Below are positions 34,955-41,923 of a DNA stretch of 64,000 bases, piece after piece (the stretch's first letter is position 1; each line of letters opens with the position of its first letter). The position numbers and the translations under genes were made by a program. Below the pieces are notes generated by a model. It was not told the DNA's origin. It searched no databases and saw nothing but the letters and a program-made list of their open reading frames with translations. The DNA is from Bradyrhizobium erythrophlei (GTDB lineage Bacteria; Pseudomonadota; Alphaproteobacteria; Rhizobiales; Xanthobacteraceae): contig NZ_LT670849.1 of NCBI RefSeq assembly GCF_900142985.1, positions 4,604,501 to 4,668,500 of the forward strand, read 5' to 3'.

Positions 34955-35043
34955 ATCTCGCGCTCCTACGCGTCAACGACATCACCCGATGCCGATCGCT
35001 GCATCGCATAAAACCCGATCAATGACGGCGATCGCTAAGGCGC

Positions 35044-35358
35044 TTAGCAGCCTTCGTCAGCTACCTTTGCGCCCTGAGCTTCTTGTGCCGCGGTTGGTTT
35101 ACCCTGCATTTGCCTTTGGGCGTCCTGAGAGGAAGTTGCGACATCCCCGGTTGCCCGATTCATGGTGCTGGTCGGAGGATGCTCGGTATCGCGCGAGGGC
35201 GCCGTGCCCGTCGTCGAACTTGTATGGCCGACCGTGGGTCCGGAGCCGGCGTCCTTGTTGGTCGTATTGTTGGTCGTATTGCACGGGCCCGCCTGCGCCA
35301 CGTTCGCAGAGAGAACGACCGCCGCGCAACTCGCGAAGAATATGTTGGCTGTCTTCAT
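35044..35358 (-). CDS. Small secreted Thr/Asn/Ser-rich protein
   Basis: A 104-residue protein with signal peptide (MKTANIFFASCAAVVLSANV, cleaved after AQA), then a low-complexity mature region (CNTTNNTTNKDAGSGPTVGH) and a Gln-rich helix. Its C-terminus has one Cys to pair with the mature N-terminal Cys. The EcfG-type promoter at 35389-35413 points to stress induction. Confidence 0.65.
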   Translation of the reverse strand: MKTANIFFASCAAVVLSANVAQAGPCNTTNNTTNKDAGSGPTVGHTSSTTGTAPSRDTEHPPTSTMNRATGDVATSSQDAQRQMQGKPTAAQEAQGAKVADEGC

Positions 35359-35388
35359 GACCAGGTCTCCATCAGCTGAGACTCAACC

Positions 35389-35413
35389 AACCATGCGAGA
35401 AAACCGATGTTCC
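35389..35413 (-). promoter_or_regulatory. EcfG-type promoter
   Basis: Minus strand GGAAC (35413-35409), 16-nt spacer, GGTT (35392-35389), 31 nt before ATG 35358. Confidence 0.55.
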
Positions 35414-35616
35414 TAACTTCCTCTTGCAAGCCCGGATTGTCTGCCGCGGATCACTTGCAGTGGAATGGCGGCACCCGATGATGCGTCGCAGCGAAGACAG
35501 TTGAAAAATTCAATTGCTGGGCATCAACTTCCGGACCTAGATATCCGCGTTACGGCTTGCGTCCGGAGGAAGCCATGGAAACAGGAGCGGCATTTTAGCC
35601 TGAACTTATAAGGCTC

Positions 35617-35817
35617 ATGAAGTCTGTTTTGGAGGAGGCCGCGGCCCCGCTTCCCGAAGTGGCCTCTGTGATTTTAACCCAAGCGGCGAGGGGAGAGCGT
35701 GATTGGATGGCGCTGAAAATGGCGGCGTTGTCCGCCGTTAAAGATTGCACGCTACTCGCAGGACAGATCGACGGTTCGTCTGAAGCAAACCGCGCCCCAC
35801 ACCGGTGCACATCGTGA
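35617..35817 (+). CDS. Small hypothetical protein
   Basis: A 66-residue frame (MKSVLEEAAAPLPEVASVIL, then ARGERDWMALKMAALSAVKD). Composition suits a soluble helical protein. It converges on and overlaps the 3' end of the lipoprotein gene (35738-35817), so one of the two C-termini may be wrong. No ribosome binding site of note. Confidence 0.4.
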   Translation: MKSVLEEAAAPLPEVASVILTQAARGERDWMALKMAALSAVKDCTLLAGQIDGSSEANRAPHRCTS

Positions 35818-36289
35818 AACCGCCGTTGGCTTGGCATTCTTCCGCTACCGGAAAACGCCTTTTATCAGCCCCCATCAAACTCGAATGGAGTGCCGAAACG
35901 GAGACCTTGCCATTGGACGATCGTTGAACGGTGAAGTCGATCTCTTTGGTGGCTTTCGTGTTGCCGACGGTCACCGATATCGCGCCGCTGCATTTCAGCG
36001 TCTTCTTATCTGCACTGGTCGATGTCGTCACTATTTTTTCGCCAAGAAGGTAGAGCGGAGGCTGCTGCTGTATTTTTTCGGTTTCAGAACTTGCTCCAGG
36101 AGATGCCGAGTTTGATGCGGTCTTGGCGGCAAATTTGCCCAACGCGTTATCGTGATTGTCCGAAACAGACTTGAGAACAGCATCGCGTGTTTCGAAAGAA
36201 TCGCATTCAGGCTTCGCGTTGCAACCGCCAAGGAAAGTCAGAAAACAGCTGCTCTCCAAAATTATCGATAGCTTGAACAAATTCGGCAT
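35738..36289 (-). CDS. Putative lipoprotein
   Basis: A 183-residue frame with a lipobox: hydrophobic ILESSCFLTFLGGC, so the mature protein would begin CNAKPECDSFETRDAVLKSV. The later PLYLLGEKIVTTSTSADKKT, CSGAISVTVGNTKATKEIDF and FTVQRSSNGKVSVS strands suggest a beta-rich periplasmic domain. The last 40 residues are Arg-rich and atypical, so a frameshift near 35890 may have extended the frame. A fragment of a close relative is at 581-735. Confidence 0.6.
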   Translation of the reverse strand: MPNLFKLSIILESSCFLTFLGGCNAKPECDSFETRDAVLKSVSDNHDNALGKFAAKTASNSASPGASSETEKIQQQPPLYLLGEKIVTTSTSADKKTLKCSGAISVTVGNTKATKEIDFTVQRSSNGKVSVSALHSSLMGADKRRFPVAEECQANGGFTMCTGVGRGLLQTNRRSVLRVACNL

Positions 36290-36469
36290 CAGGGCCTGTG
36301 GCTACGTCATGATCAACCATCGGTAACACAGCGGGATACATCTAGTTCCGGCGGCCTCGTCTACTCGACGAACCCTTGCAGGACTTCGGGCGTTGCGGTG
36401 GTGCGGTCGTCGACCTATCTCGCTTACGACCAGGCTGGAACCCTGACATGTCAATGGAATTAAGCCGAT

Positions 36470-36646
36470 ATGGGATTGAGGAAGGACATCAAGCGACAGG
36501 CTCAACGGGCCGAACGAGCCGCCACGGAGACGGCTGACGCTGTCGTCGCCGACCAGATGAAGACCCTAGCCGAAGCCTTCAATGCTCAGGCCGCCGTCCA
36601 GAAACGGAAAAAGAAGAAGAAAAAGAAAGATGAGCTTCACCGTTAA
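36470..36646 (+). CDS. Small basic helical protein with poly-Lys tail
   Basis: A 58-residue protein (MGLRKDIKRQAQRAERAATE, then DAVVADQMKTLAEAFNAQAA) that ends in VQKRKKKKKKKDELHR. The helix is strongly amphipathic and the tail is highly cationic, so nucleic acid binding is possible. It overlaps the next gene by 17 nt. Confidence 0.55.
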   Translation: MGLRKDIKRQAQRAERAATETADAVVADQMKTLAEAFNAQAAVQKRKKKKKKKDELHR

Positions 36647-36848
36647 GGGTATGTGCAGACACGGTGAGCTGATGCACCGCCGAAAGACGCCTGAGACCGC
36701 ACTCAAGAAAGCTCGCGAGCTCGCCAAGACCGGCTGCTACAACCTGCACATCGTCACACCCGAAGGACGCGATTATGATTCTTCGGAATTTGGAGACCTT
36801 CCTCGTTCGCATGTTGCAGCGCGACGCGTGCTGACCCGGGTGCCGTGA
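36630..36848 (+). CDS. Conserved small hypothetical protein
   Basis: A 72-residue protein (MSFTVKGMCRHGELMHRRKT, then PETALKKARELAKTGCYNLH, then IVTPEGRDYDSSEFG). The helix-strand pattern ALKKAREL-KTGCY-IVTPEGR-Y recurs in Bradyrhizobium mini-proteins. It overlaps the 3' end of the poly-Lys gene (17 nt), so the two are cotranscribed. Function unknown. Confidence 0.65.
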   Translation: MSFTVKGMCRHGELMHRRKTPETALKKARELAKTGCYNLHIVTPEGRDYDSSEFGDLPRSHVAARRVLTRVP

Positions 36849-36923
36849 ATGCCCCGGACCGCTCCGATGCGCAGATCTGGCCATCCGCTAATGCGCATTG
36901 AAGCAATAAAGCCGGGTGGATTT

Positions 36924-36948
36924 GGAACTCTGCGTGACACGCCCGGTT
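36924..36948 (+). promoter_or_regulatory. EcfG-type promoter
   Basis: GGAAC (36924-36928), 16-nt spacer, GGTT (36945-36948), 28 nt before the ATG of the 24-residue peptide gene. Confidence 0.55.
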
Positions 36949-36975
36949 CTACCGCTGAACGCAATAAGGCGTGCG

Positions 36976-37050
36976 ATGGACGGCATCATTTATCTGGTTG
37001 GGTTGATCGTGATTATCATGGCCATTCTCTCGTTCTTTGGCTTGCGGTGA
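36976..37050 (+). CDS. 24-residue membrane peptide
   Basis: A complete frame encoding MDGIIYLVGLIVIIMAILSF then a short FGLR end: almost entirely one membrane helix. It lies just after an EcfG-type promoter and 7 nt before the next gene. I recall near-identical peptides in other Bradyrhizobium genomes, so it is probably translated. Confidence 0.6.
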   Translation: MDGIIYLVGLIVIIMAILSFFGLR

Positions 37051-37057
37051 GGGACGA

Positions 37058-37936
37058 ATGACCACCATCGAAACTGCCGCCGAACTTCGGAGAACCGATC
37101 CGGCCTGGCATTTGGCTTGGTCGCCCATCGTACTTAGTGCGCTGACGGCCACAGCGGTGTCGTCGATCTTGATTGCATTCGGAGCAGCCGTCGGTCTTGG
37201 TGTCAGCTCCGCTTCGCCAACCTGGCGAGACGCCTTGGTCGCACTTTGGTTGTTGTCGGGAATCTTTCTGATCCTCGCGGCGTTGGTCAGCTTCGGATGC
37301 GGTGGTTACCTTGCAGGCCGTGCGAGGCCATCATACGACGGCGTTGCGGCTGAAGATGTCGAACGCCGCGATGGTTGGCACGGCGTGGCTTCTTGGGCGG
37401 TAGCGGTCGTGTTGAGCGCAATAGTCGCAGCTCTGATTGCCATTTCGACAATCGGTCGCGCTTCGGCACTGACTGCTCCACCATCGTCATCCGAACCGGT
37501 TATTTTAAGCTACGATGTCGATCATCTGCTTCGCGCGCAGCGGCGCTTGCCCAATGCCGAGCTCGGGGCGATTCGCGCTGAGGTAGGACGAGTTTTGCTC
37601 ACATCCTCAAGCCACAGCGGCGTCAGTGCTGACGATCACGCGTTTTTGGTTCAGACGGTGAGTACGGTAACGGGTTTAACCGGTCCGGACGCCGAGCGGC
37701 GAGTTGATACGGTCATCGCGGATTCGAAACGCGCGATCACACGTGCTCGCGCAAGTACCATCATCCTGGCGTTCTCGATCGCTACCAGTTTGCTGCTCGG
37801 CGTTATCGCAGCTTGGGCGGGCGCAGAGGCTGGCGGCCGGCATCGAGATGGCATGCCGCCTCCGGCCTGGATGCAACACAGAAGCCGTTTTAATCGTCGT
37901 CGGGACGCTTGGCAGCGGCCTATGCCTGTGCCGTAA
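37058..37936 (+). CDS. Four-helix membrane protein
   Basis: A 292-residue protein. GAGGG precedes ATG 37058. Membrane segments lie near residues 22-45, 60-85, 105-125 and 235-258; the middle extracytoplasmic loop of about 100 residues is soluble and charged (VSADDHAFLVQTVSTVTGLT). GCGGYLAGRARP and AWAGAEAGGRHRD resemble small-loop motifs of a Bradyrhizobium membrane family. Cotranscribed with the 24-residue peptide under the EcfG-type promoter. Confidence 0.65.
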   Translation: MTTIETAAELRRTDPAWHLAWSPIVLSALTATAVSSILIAFGAAVGLGVSSASPTWRDALVALWLLSGIFLILAALVSFGCGGYLAGRARPSYDGVAAEDVERRDGWHGVASWAVAVVLSAIVAALIAISTIGRASALTAPPSSSEPVILSYDVDHLLRAQRRLPNAELGAIRAEVGRVLLTSSSHSGVSADDHAFLVQTVSTVTGLTGPDAERRVDTVIADSKRAITRARASTIILAFSIATSLLLGVIAAWAGAEAGGRHRDGMPPPAWMQHRSRFNRRRDAWQRPMPVP

Positions 37937-38149
37937 AACGTGCCTTGCCCGTAAGTCGCTGGTGCGACATCATCGTTGGCTCGGCGACTGACGAAGGACG
38001 GCTAGGTTACGTAATCGTCGTATCTAACGGAGAGGATCTGAACCAATTCATGCTGGATCCGCCTCTAAGACCGCTGCCGGTAACTTGCCGAAGCCCTGGA
38101 AGGCGCCGCTCATCCTGTTAACATAATGTGTTCGGCACATCTTCGCTGC

Positions 38150-38217
38150 ACCGACAAGTCAGTGCCCTTCGGAAAGTACTGTCTCAGTAGGCCATCGGCG
38201 TTTTCGTTCTCTCCGGG
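38150..38217 (-). pseudogene. IS30-type transposase fragment
   Basis: The minus strand reads ENENADGLLRQYFPKGTDLS. This corresponds to the strongly conserved NEN-NGLLRQY-PKGTDLS motif around the catalytic Glu of IS30-family transposases. Only about 22 codons remain, and the flanks do not continue the transposase. Confidence 0.65.
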
Positions 38218-38318
38218 TGCTGTGAGGTAATCTTTGCAGACTATCCCGCGCGGGGGCAGCCGGTCCATCCCATTAGCGGGCTTCAGAGCGTCCAACCTAC
38301 CAAGTGGCGGCCCGGGGC

Positions 38319-38537
38319 TTACTTCATCGATTGCGTTTCGGCTTGCCCCTTGCTCGGCTCCCAAGAGGCCGGGAGGATGACTCGGATCGGACGAGCTTCC
38401 GCTGAGCTTTGAGCAACAGAGTGTGCTTTGTCGCTCGCCGGCTCCGGCAACTTATCCTTAACGGCGTCCGCTAAGGAGACTGACACCAGAGCAATCAACA
38501 TCGCCAAAGTCGTTGCCGCCAGCCGCACATCCAACAT
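38319..38537 (-). CDS. Small secreted hypothetical protein
   Basis: A 72-residue protein with signal peptide (MLDVRLAATTLAMLIALVSV) and a polar mature part ending in Lys. An EcfG-like element with one mismatch (TGAAC-N16-CGTT, 38567-38591) is 30 nt upstream, divergent from that of the 38672 gene. Confidence 0.6.
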   Translation of the reverse strand: MLDVRLAATTLAMLIALVSVSLADAVKDKLPEPASDKAHSVAQSSAEARPIRVILPASWEPSKGQAETQSMK

Positions 38538-38566
38538 CGAGTGTCTCCTGTTCGATTTGGTGCGAC

Positions 38567-38591
38567 AACGCGGCGCAGGCAGGTTGGTTCA
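38567..38591 (-). promoter_or_regulatory. EcfG-like promoter (one mismatch)
   Basis: Minus strand TGAAC, 16-nt spacer, CGTT. It lies 30 nt before ATG 38537 and 13 nt from the divergent element at 38604. Confidence 0.45.
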
Positions 38592-38603
38592 AAGCGGGTT
38601 TCG

Positions 38604-38628
38604 GGAACGAGTGGCAATTATTGCAGTT
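38604..38628 (+). promoter_or_regulatory. EcfG-type promoter
   Basis: GGAAC (38604-38608), 16-nt spacer, AGTT (38625-38628), 44 nt before ATG 38672. Confidence 0.5.
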
Positions 38629-38671
38629 GTTGCGGGCGTGCCCACAACGGGCCGGCTGAGGAGGAGACAGA

Positions 38672-38899
38672 ATGAATATCAAAGCGATTATTGCTGCCGC
38701 AGCGCTCACTGCAATTGCAGCTCCAGCGTTCGCGGAATCTTACTACGTCGTCCAGGACGCGAAGACCAAGAAGTGCACAATCACCGAAACGAAGCCGACG
38801 ACCACAGAAACCACCGTGGTGGGCGATGGCACGGTGTATAAGACCCGAACTGAAGCCGAAACCGGTATGAAGTCGGTCAAGGTCTGCACGTCGAACTAA
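38672..38899 (+). CDS. Small secreted hypothetical protein
   Basis: A 75-residue protein; AGGAGGAG lies upstream. Signal peptide MNIKAIIAAAALTAIAAPAF (cleavage after AFA), then SYYVVQDAKTKKCTITETKP and a Thr-rich stretch, VYKTRTEAETGMKSVKVC. One disulfide is possible. A good terminator follows at 38980. Family of unknown function. Confidence 0.7.
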   Translation: MNIKAIIAAAALTAIAAPAFAESYYVVQDAKTKKCTITETKPTTTETTVVGDGTVYKTRTEAETGMKSVKVCTSN

Positions 38900-38979
38900 G
38901 GAAATGTTTCCCCGGCTGCGCGCGATTTCCATTTCCCACGCGAGCATGGGGGAACGGAATGTCCGCCCCACTATTAGGT

Positions 38980-39009
38980 CCCCGGCGCATCCGCGCTGGG
39001 GCTTTTTTA
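38980..39009 (+). terminator. Intrinsic terminator
   Basis: A 9-bp stem (with one G-T pair) is followed by C then six T residues, 80 nt after the 38672 gene. Confidence 0.75.
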
Positions 39010-39101
39010 GGAGGCGGCCAATCACCGACCTCCACTAGGCTGTTATTTTTGATCGGATCACCACGCGGCCCGCACTGCGCGGCGCCGTAGATAGAAAGAA
39101 A

Positions 39102-39121
39102 GCCCCGAAGCATTTCGGGGC
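39102..39121 (-). terminator. Intrinsic terminator of the 39140 gene
   Basis: A perfect 8-bp stem (39102-39109 with 39114-39121), GCAT loop, followed on the minus strand by TTTCTTTC. It lies 19 nt after the small membrane gene. Confidence 0.75.
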
Positions 39122-39139
39122 CTCCATCGGAGCGGCAGA

Positions 39140-39223
39140 TCAGTGATGCAAATGCATCAGCCAATAGCCGCCGCCGCCTATGACCAAAAGCGTGGGAATA
39201 CCCCACAACAAAATCACTGGCAT
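39140..39223 (-). CDS. 27-residue membrane peptide
   Basis: MPVILLWGIPTLLVIGGGGY then WLMHLHH, one membrane helix with a His-rich end. AGGAGG sits 6 nt before the ATG and a strong terminator follows, which makes a genuine mini-gene likely. A degenerate EcfG-like element (GGAAC-N17-CGTA, 39258-39283) is 35 nt upstream. Confidence 0.65.
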   Translation of the reverse strand: MPVILLWGIPTLLVIGGGGYWLMHLHH

Positions 39224-39665
39224 TTTTTCCTCCTCAGCTTGCCACCATCAATAAAATTACGCGCTGCCCTGATCCTTTGTTCCCCCTGTATGACGGACAA
39301 AGTCGCTTGCATTGGCGCTTCCTGAGGAACCACGCAACATTTGTTAGCTCCCTGGGCGGAATGCCGGGACCTGCCATGTGACCATCTGTATCAAGTTGAA
39401 CACGCAAATCGAAATCCAAGGATGCAAATGATCCGCTCAAATGACAGACGTGCCGACGGTCATTGCACTCCGAACGGCTTCTGCCACCTATGAAGCAGGG
39501 AAGCTAGCCACAGTTGCTTCTGTCCATGCTGTATGCCGCTGGGGCTGAAGGTTTACCCTGTACGGGCTTTGCGCCGAGGGGGTCCATCGCGCTTCCAAGG
39601 TCTTGCGAGCAAGAAAGGCCGTTGCGTGGGCGACACCGACGACTTCAGAAATCGTTCGTTCGCTT
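39224..39665. other. Promoter region and no further gene
   Basis: Apart from the possible promoter at 39258-39283 I see no supported gene. Several open frames lack family resemblance and ribosome binding sites. Confidence 0.35.
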
Positions 39666-39848
39666 CTATTTGGATCGGCCTTCGCTCTGCTCCTTACTGT
39701 CTACGAAAGCGACCGGAGTTCCCTTCACCGCCTGGCCCGCGATTTTCTCGGCAGCCCAATTCGTAAGGCGAACGCAGCCATGCGACTCGGCCTTCGAGAC
39801 TTGTCCGGGTGAAGGCGTGCCATGGATGCCATAGCCGTTGGCTGACAA
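39666..39848 (-). pseudogene. C-terminal piece of an L,D-transpeptidase (YkuD)
   Basis: The frame reads ANGYGIHGTPSPGQVSKAES, then HGCVRLTNWAAEKIAGQAVK, then GTPVAFVD. This is the YkuD active site with catalytic Cys in SHGCVRL and the upstream His. There is no ATG; the upstream frame continues only to about 39860. The N-terminal half of the catalytic domain is absent. Matching N-terminal material lies 9 kb away at 30413-30799. Confidence 0.7.
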
Positions 39849-39875
39849 GGTGAGCGTTTTGACTCATAACGAAAG

Positions 39876-39898
39876 AAGGCCCGCCGTAGCGGGCCTTT
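39876..39898. terminator. Bidirectional terminator
   Basis: A perfect 7-bp stem (39878-39884 with 39889-39895) with T-rich flanks on both strands. It lies just after the PRC-barrel gene. Confidence 0.65.
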
Positions 39899-39906
39899 GT
39901 TGTTAA

Positions 39907-40266
39907 TTATATCGCGACACCGTAGTAATCGTTTACAGATCGGGCCCTCGCGGGGTCATTCCAGTTCCACGCATTATCATTGCCGTACTTAGGGGCGCCC
40001 TGAAGCTGCTTCTCAGTGATCCCGGTGCGATAGCCGCCAAGGCTAGTGTCATATTTGAGCGACTGCCAAGGCAGCGGATAATGGTCATCGCCAATACCTA
40101 AAAAGCCGCCGAAGCTAAGGACAGCATACGACACCTTACCGGTCTGCTTGTCGATCATCACACGCTCGATGGAGCCGATCTTGGTATCGTTCGCGCCGTA
40201 AACTGCAGTTCCTTCGACCTTATCGCTGCCAATAAGGGAGCCCGTTTCTCTTGATTCTGTGGTCAT
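39907..40266 (-). CDS. PRC-barrel domain protein
   Basis: A 119-residue protein. GGAGG precedes ATG 40266. The PRC-barrel signature is GTAVYGANDTKIGSIERVMI, then DKQTGKVSYAVLSFGGFLGI and GDDHYPLPWQSLKYD. Such proteins are often induced by desiccation or salt stress in rhizobia. The EcfG-type promoter at 40295-40319 supports this. Terminated at 39876. Confidence 0.82.
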   Translation of the reverse strand: MTTESRETGSLIGSDKVEGTAVYGANDTKIGSIERVMIDKQTGKVSYAVLSFGGFLGIGDDHYPLPWQSLKYDTSLGGYRTGITEKQLQGAPKYGNDNAWNWNDPARARSVNDYYGVAI

Positions 40267-40294
40267 GGGTTTTCCTCCGTTGTGTAAGACGTCA

Positions 40295-40319
40295 AACAGA
40301 ATGGAAATTGAAATGTTCC
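40295..40319 (-). promoter_or_regulatory. EcfG-type promoter of the PRC-barrel gene
   Basis: Minus strand GGAAC (40319-40315), 16-nt spacer, TGTT (40298-40295), 29 nt before the ATG. Confidence 0.55.
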
Positions 40320-40857
40320 TGAAATGTTGAGCGTGTTAGGCGCGCCTCTTCAGTATCGGAACGACTCCAGCACGCGCTCTATCGCCGGGTGCCTCCTGTT
40401 TTTCACCTTGAGCACAGGCCGTGAAATCTCGCGCGGCCGAGTAAGGCCGCTTCAGCGGGCGGCCTCTTTCATTTCGAAAAGTCAAATCAAATGGCCCCAG
40501 CCTTTGGGGGAAGGCTGGGGCCTTGTCCTAGGGGGACACAACTCCGGTAGCGGGGCGATTACCGGGTCACGGGTTTGATTCATTCCGTGCCCAAACGTTC
40601 CAAAGGGAAACGGCTCCGCAGCAGCTTAGGGGGCCGGCGGGGCCGCCGCGACCTTCAAACACATTCTGGGTGGTCCGAAGATCGCTGGCAAAGGCTACGT
40701 CACCAAGTTCGATCAATGAAACCAGCCTTGCTGAGTAATTCGGCCGCCGGCCCAGTCTCCAACTTCCTGGAGCGTGTTTGAAACCAAAAAGAGGCGACCC
40801 AGTACTAATATGAACAGGTAGCCCGGTTGGCTACCCGCCTGATTGCGGGAATGAAGC
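40320..40857. other. Hairpins, one possible relic, no intact gene
   Basis: Holds a perfect 12-bp hairpin (40493-40504 with 40511-40522, GGCCCCAGCCTT type), another near 40444-40467, and one at 40816-40835. A frame over 40597-40718 (FKHILGGPKIAGKGYVTKFD) looks like a relic interrupted by a TAG. No intact gene. Confidence 0.45.
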
Positions 40858-41013
40858 ATGTGCGAGAAGTGCGTCGAGATCGACAGCAAGATTGAGCGTT
40901 ACAAGAGGCTCGCAAGACAGATGAGTGACAAGCGCACCCTCGAAGGGATCGATGAGTTGATCCGTCAACACGAGGCTGAGAAGACCGCTCTCCACCCAAA
41001 GCAGCACGAGTAA
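40858..41013 (+). CDS. Small helical hypothetical protein
   Basis: A 51-residue protein (MCEKCVEIDSKIERYKRLAR, then DKRTLEGIDELIRQHEAEKT). A Cys pair starts it and two charged helices follow. It resembles short conserved Bradyrhizobium proteins and the minus-strand gene at 56364-56501 in its second helix. Function unknown. Confidence 0.6.
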   Translation: MCEKCVEIDSKIERYKRLARQMSDKRTLEGIDELIRQHEAEKTALHPKQHE

Positions 41014-41025
41014 GAACGTCCGTCC

Positions 41026-41199
41026 GTGGCATACACGGCTTACATCGGCGACAGCCTTGCGAAAGACGTTAAAATGGCTCGCGCGGCCGGCTGTTTCGCG
41101 ATTTGGGCAAAATACGGCGTGTCCAAGGATGAAGACATGTATGCGAAGCTAGTGAAAATCTCGCATTGGAGCGAGGACGACATTGCCCGTGATCCGTGA
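41026..41199 (+). pseudogene. HAD-family hydrolase C-terminal remnant
   Basis: YIGDSLAKDVKMARAAGCFA, then IWAKYGVSKDEDMYAKLVKI, contains HAD motif IV (GDS--KDV) and the downstream helix. The nucleophile Asp motif and cap are absent. The frame ends at 41197-41199, next to a cytochrome remnant with which it overlaps by 4 nt. Confidence 0.65.
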
Positions 41200-41761
41200 T
41201 TGGCGATATTGAAATGCGATGGTCCCGGGACGACCTCGTCCAGTACCTCAAAACCGGCACCAACAAATGGACGCTGGCCTCCGGGCCGATGGCCGAAGCC
41301 GTGTCTCACTCCACGTCCCGGATGAAGGACGAGGATATCATCGCTATCGCGACCTATCTGAAGGACAGTGGCAAAGGCGTCGCGAGCACGAGGCCTGAGC
41401 CGGTCGCGGCCAGCACCAATGCGATGCGCGCCGGCGGGGCGATTTACAAGGACAGTTGTGCGGCGTGCCACAAGGATTCGGGCGAAGGCGAGGTTAATCT
41501 CTTTCCGCGATTAGCCGGTAGCGCGTTGGTGCAGTCTGACGATCCAACGACGCTGTCGCATGTCGTTCTGCGCGGGACGCGCGCGGTTTCCACGGCGGGC
41601 GCGCCGACAGCCCCGCCATGCCCGCTTTCGATTGGCGGCTTGGCGACGCACAGGTGGCGGCTGTTCTGACGTATATCCGGAACAGTTGGGGAAATGCGGC
41701 GGGATCAGTCTCGGCAAGCGCGGTGGCAAACCAGCGTGCCTCGCTGGCCAAGTCACCCTGA
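41196..41761 (+). pseudogene. Truncated, frameshifted cytochrome c subunit
   Basis: WSRDDLVQYLKTGTNKWTLA and YKDSCAACHKDSGEGEVNLF (heme motif CAACH) are from a multi-heme dehydrogenase cytochrome subunit. After VSTAGAPTAP the frame shifts by one near 41620; the rest, MPAFDWRLGDAQVAAVL-like and TYIRNSWGNAAGSVSASAVA, runs in another frame to 41759-41761. The upstream heme domains and signal peptide are missing. Confidence 0.75.
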
Positions 41762-41865
41762 GCTGACGAACTAAATCTGGGTTGGAAACTCGACGTCGCA
41801 GGTCCGGATCTGGGAGGTCGGCCCGCATGGCCTTGGTGCGCTTCTTCGAGTTCATCATAGGCTGG

Positions 41866-41873
41866 CGTAATTC
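41866..41873. repeat. Target site duplication, left copy (CGTAATTC)
   Basis: The 8 bp immediately left of the IS66 element are repeated exactly at 44444-44451. Confidence 0.9.
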
Positions 41874-41923
41874 GTAACCATCCGGTGAGGGCCGCGGGAT
41901 AGTCGCGTGGTTCTGTGATCCGA

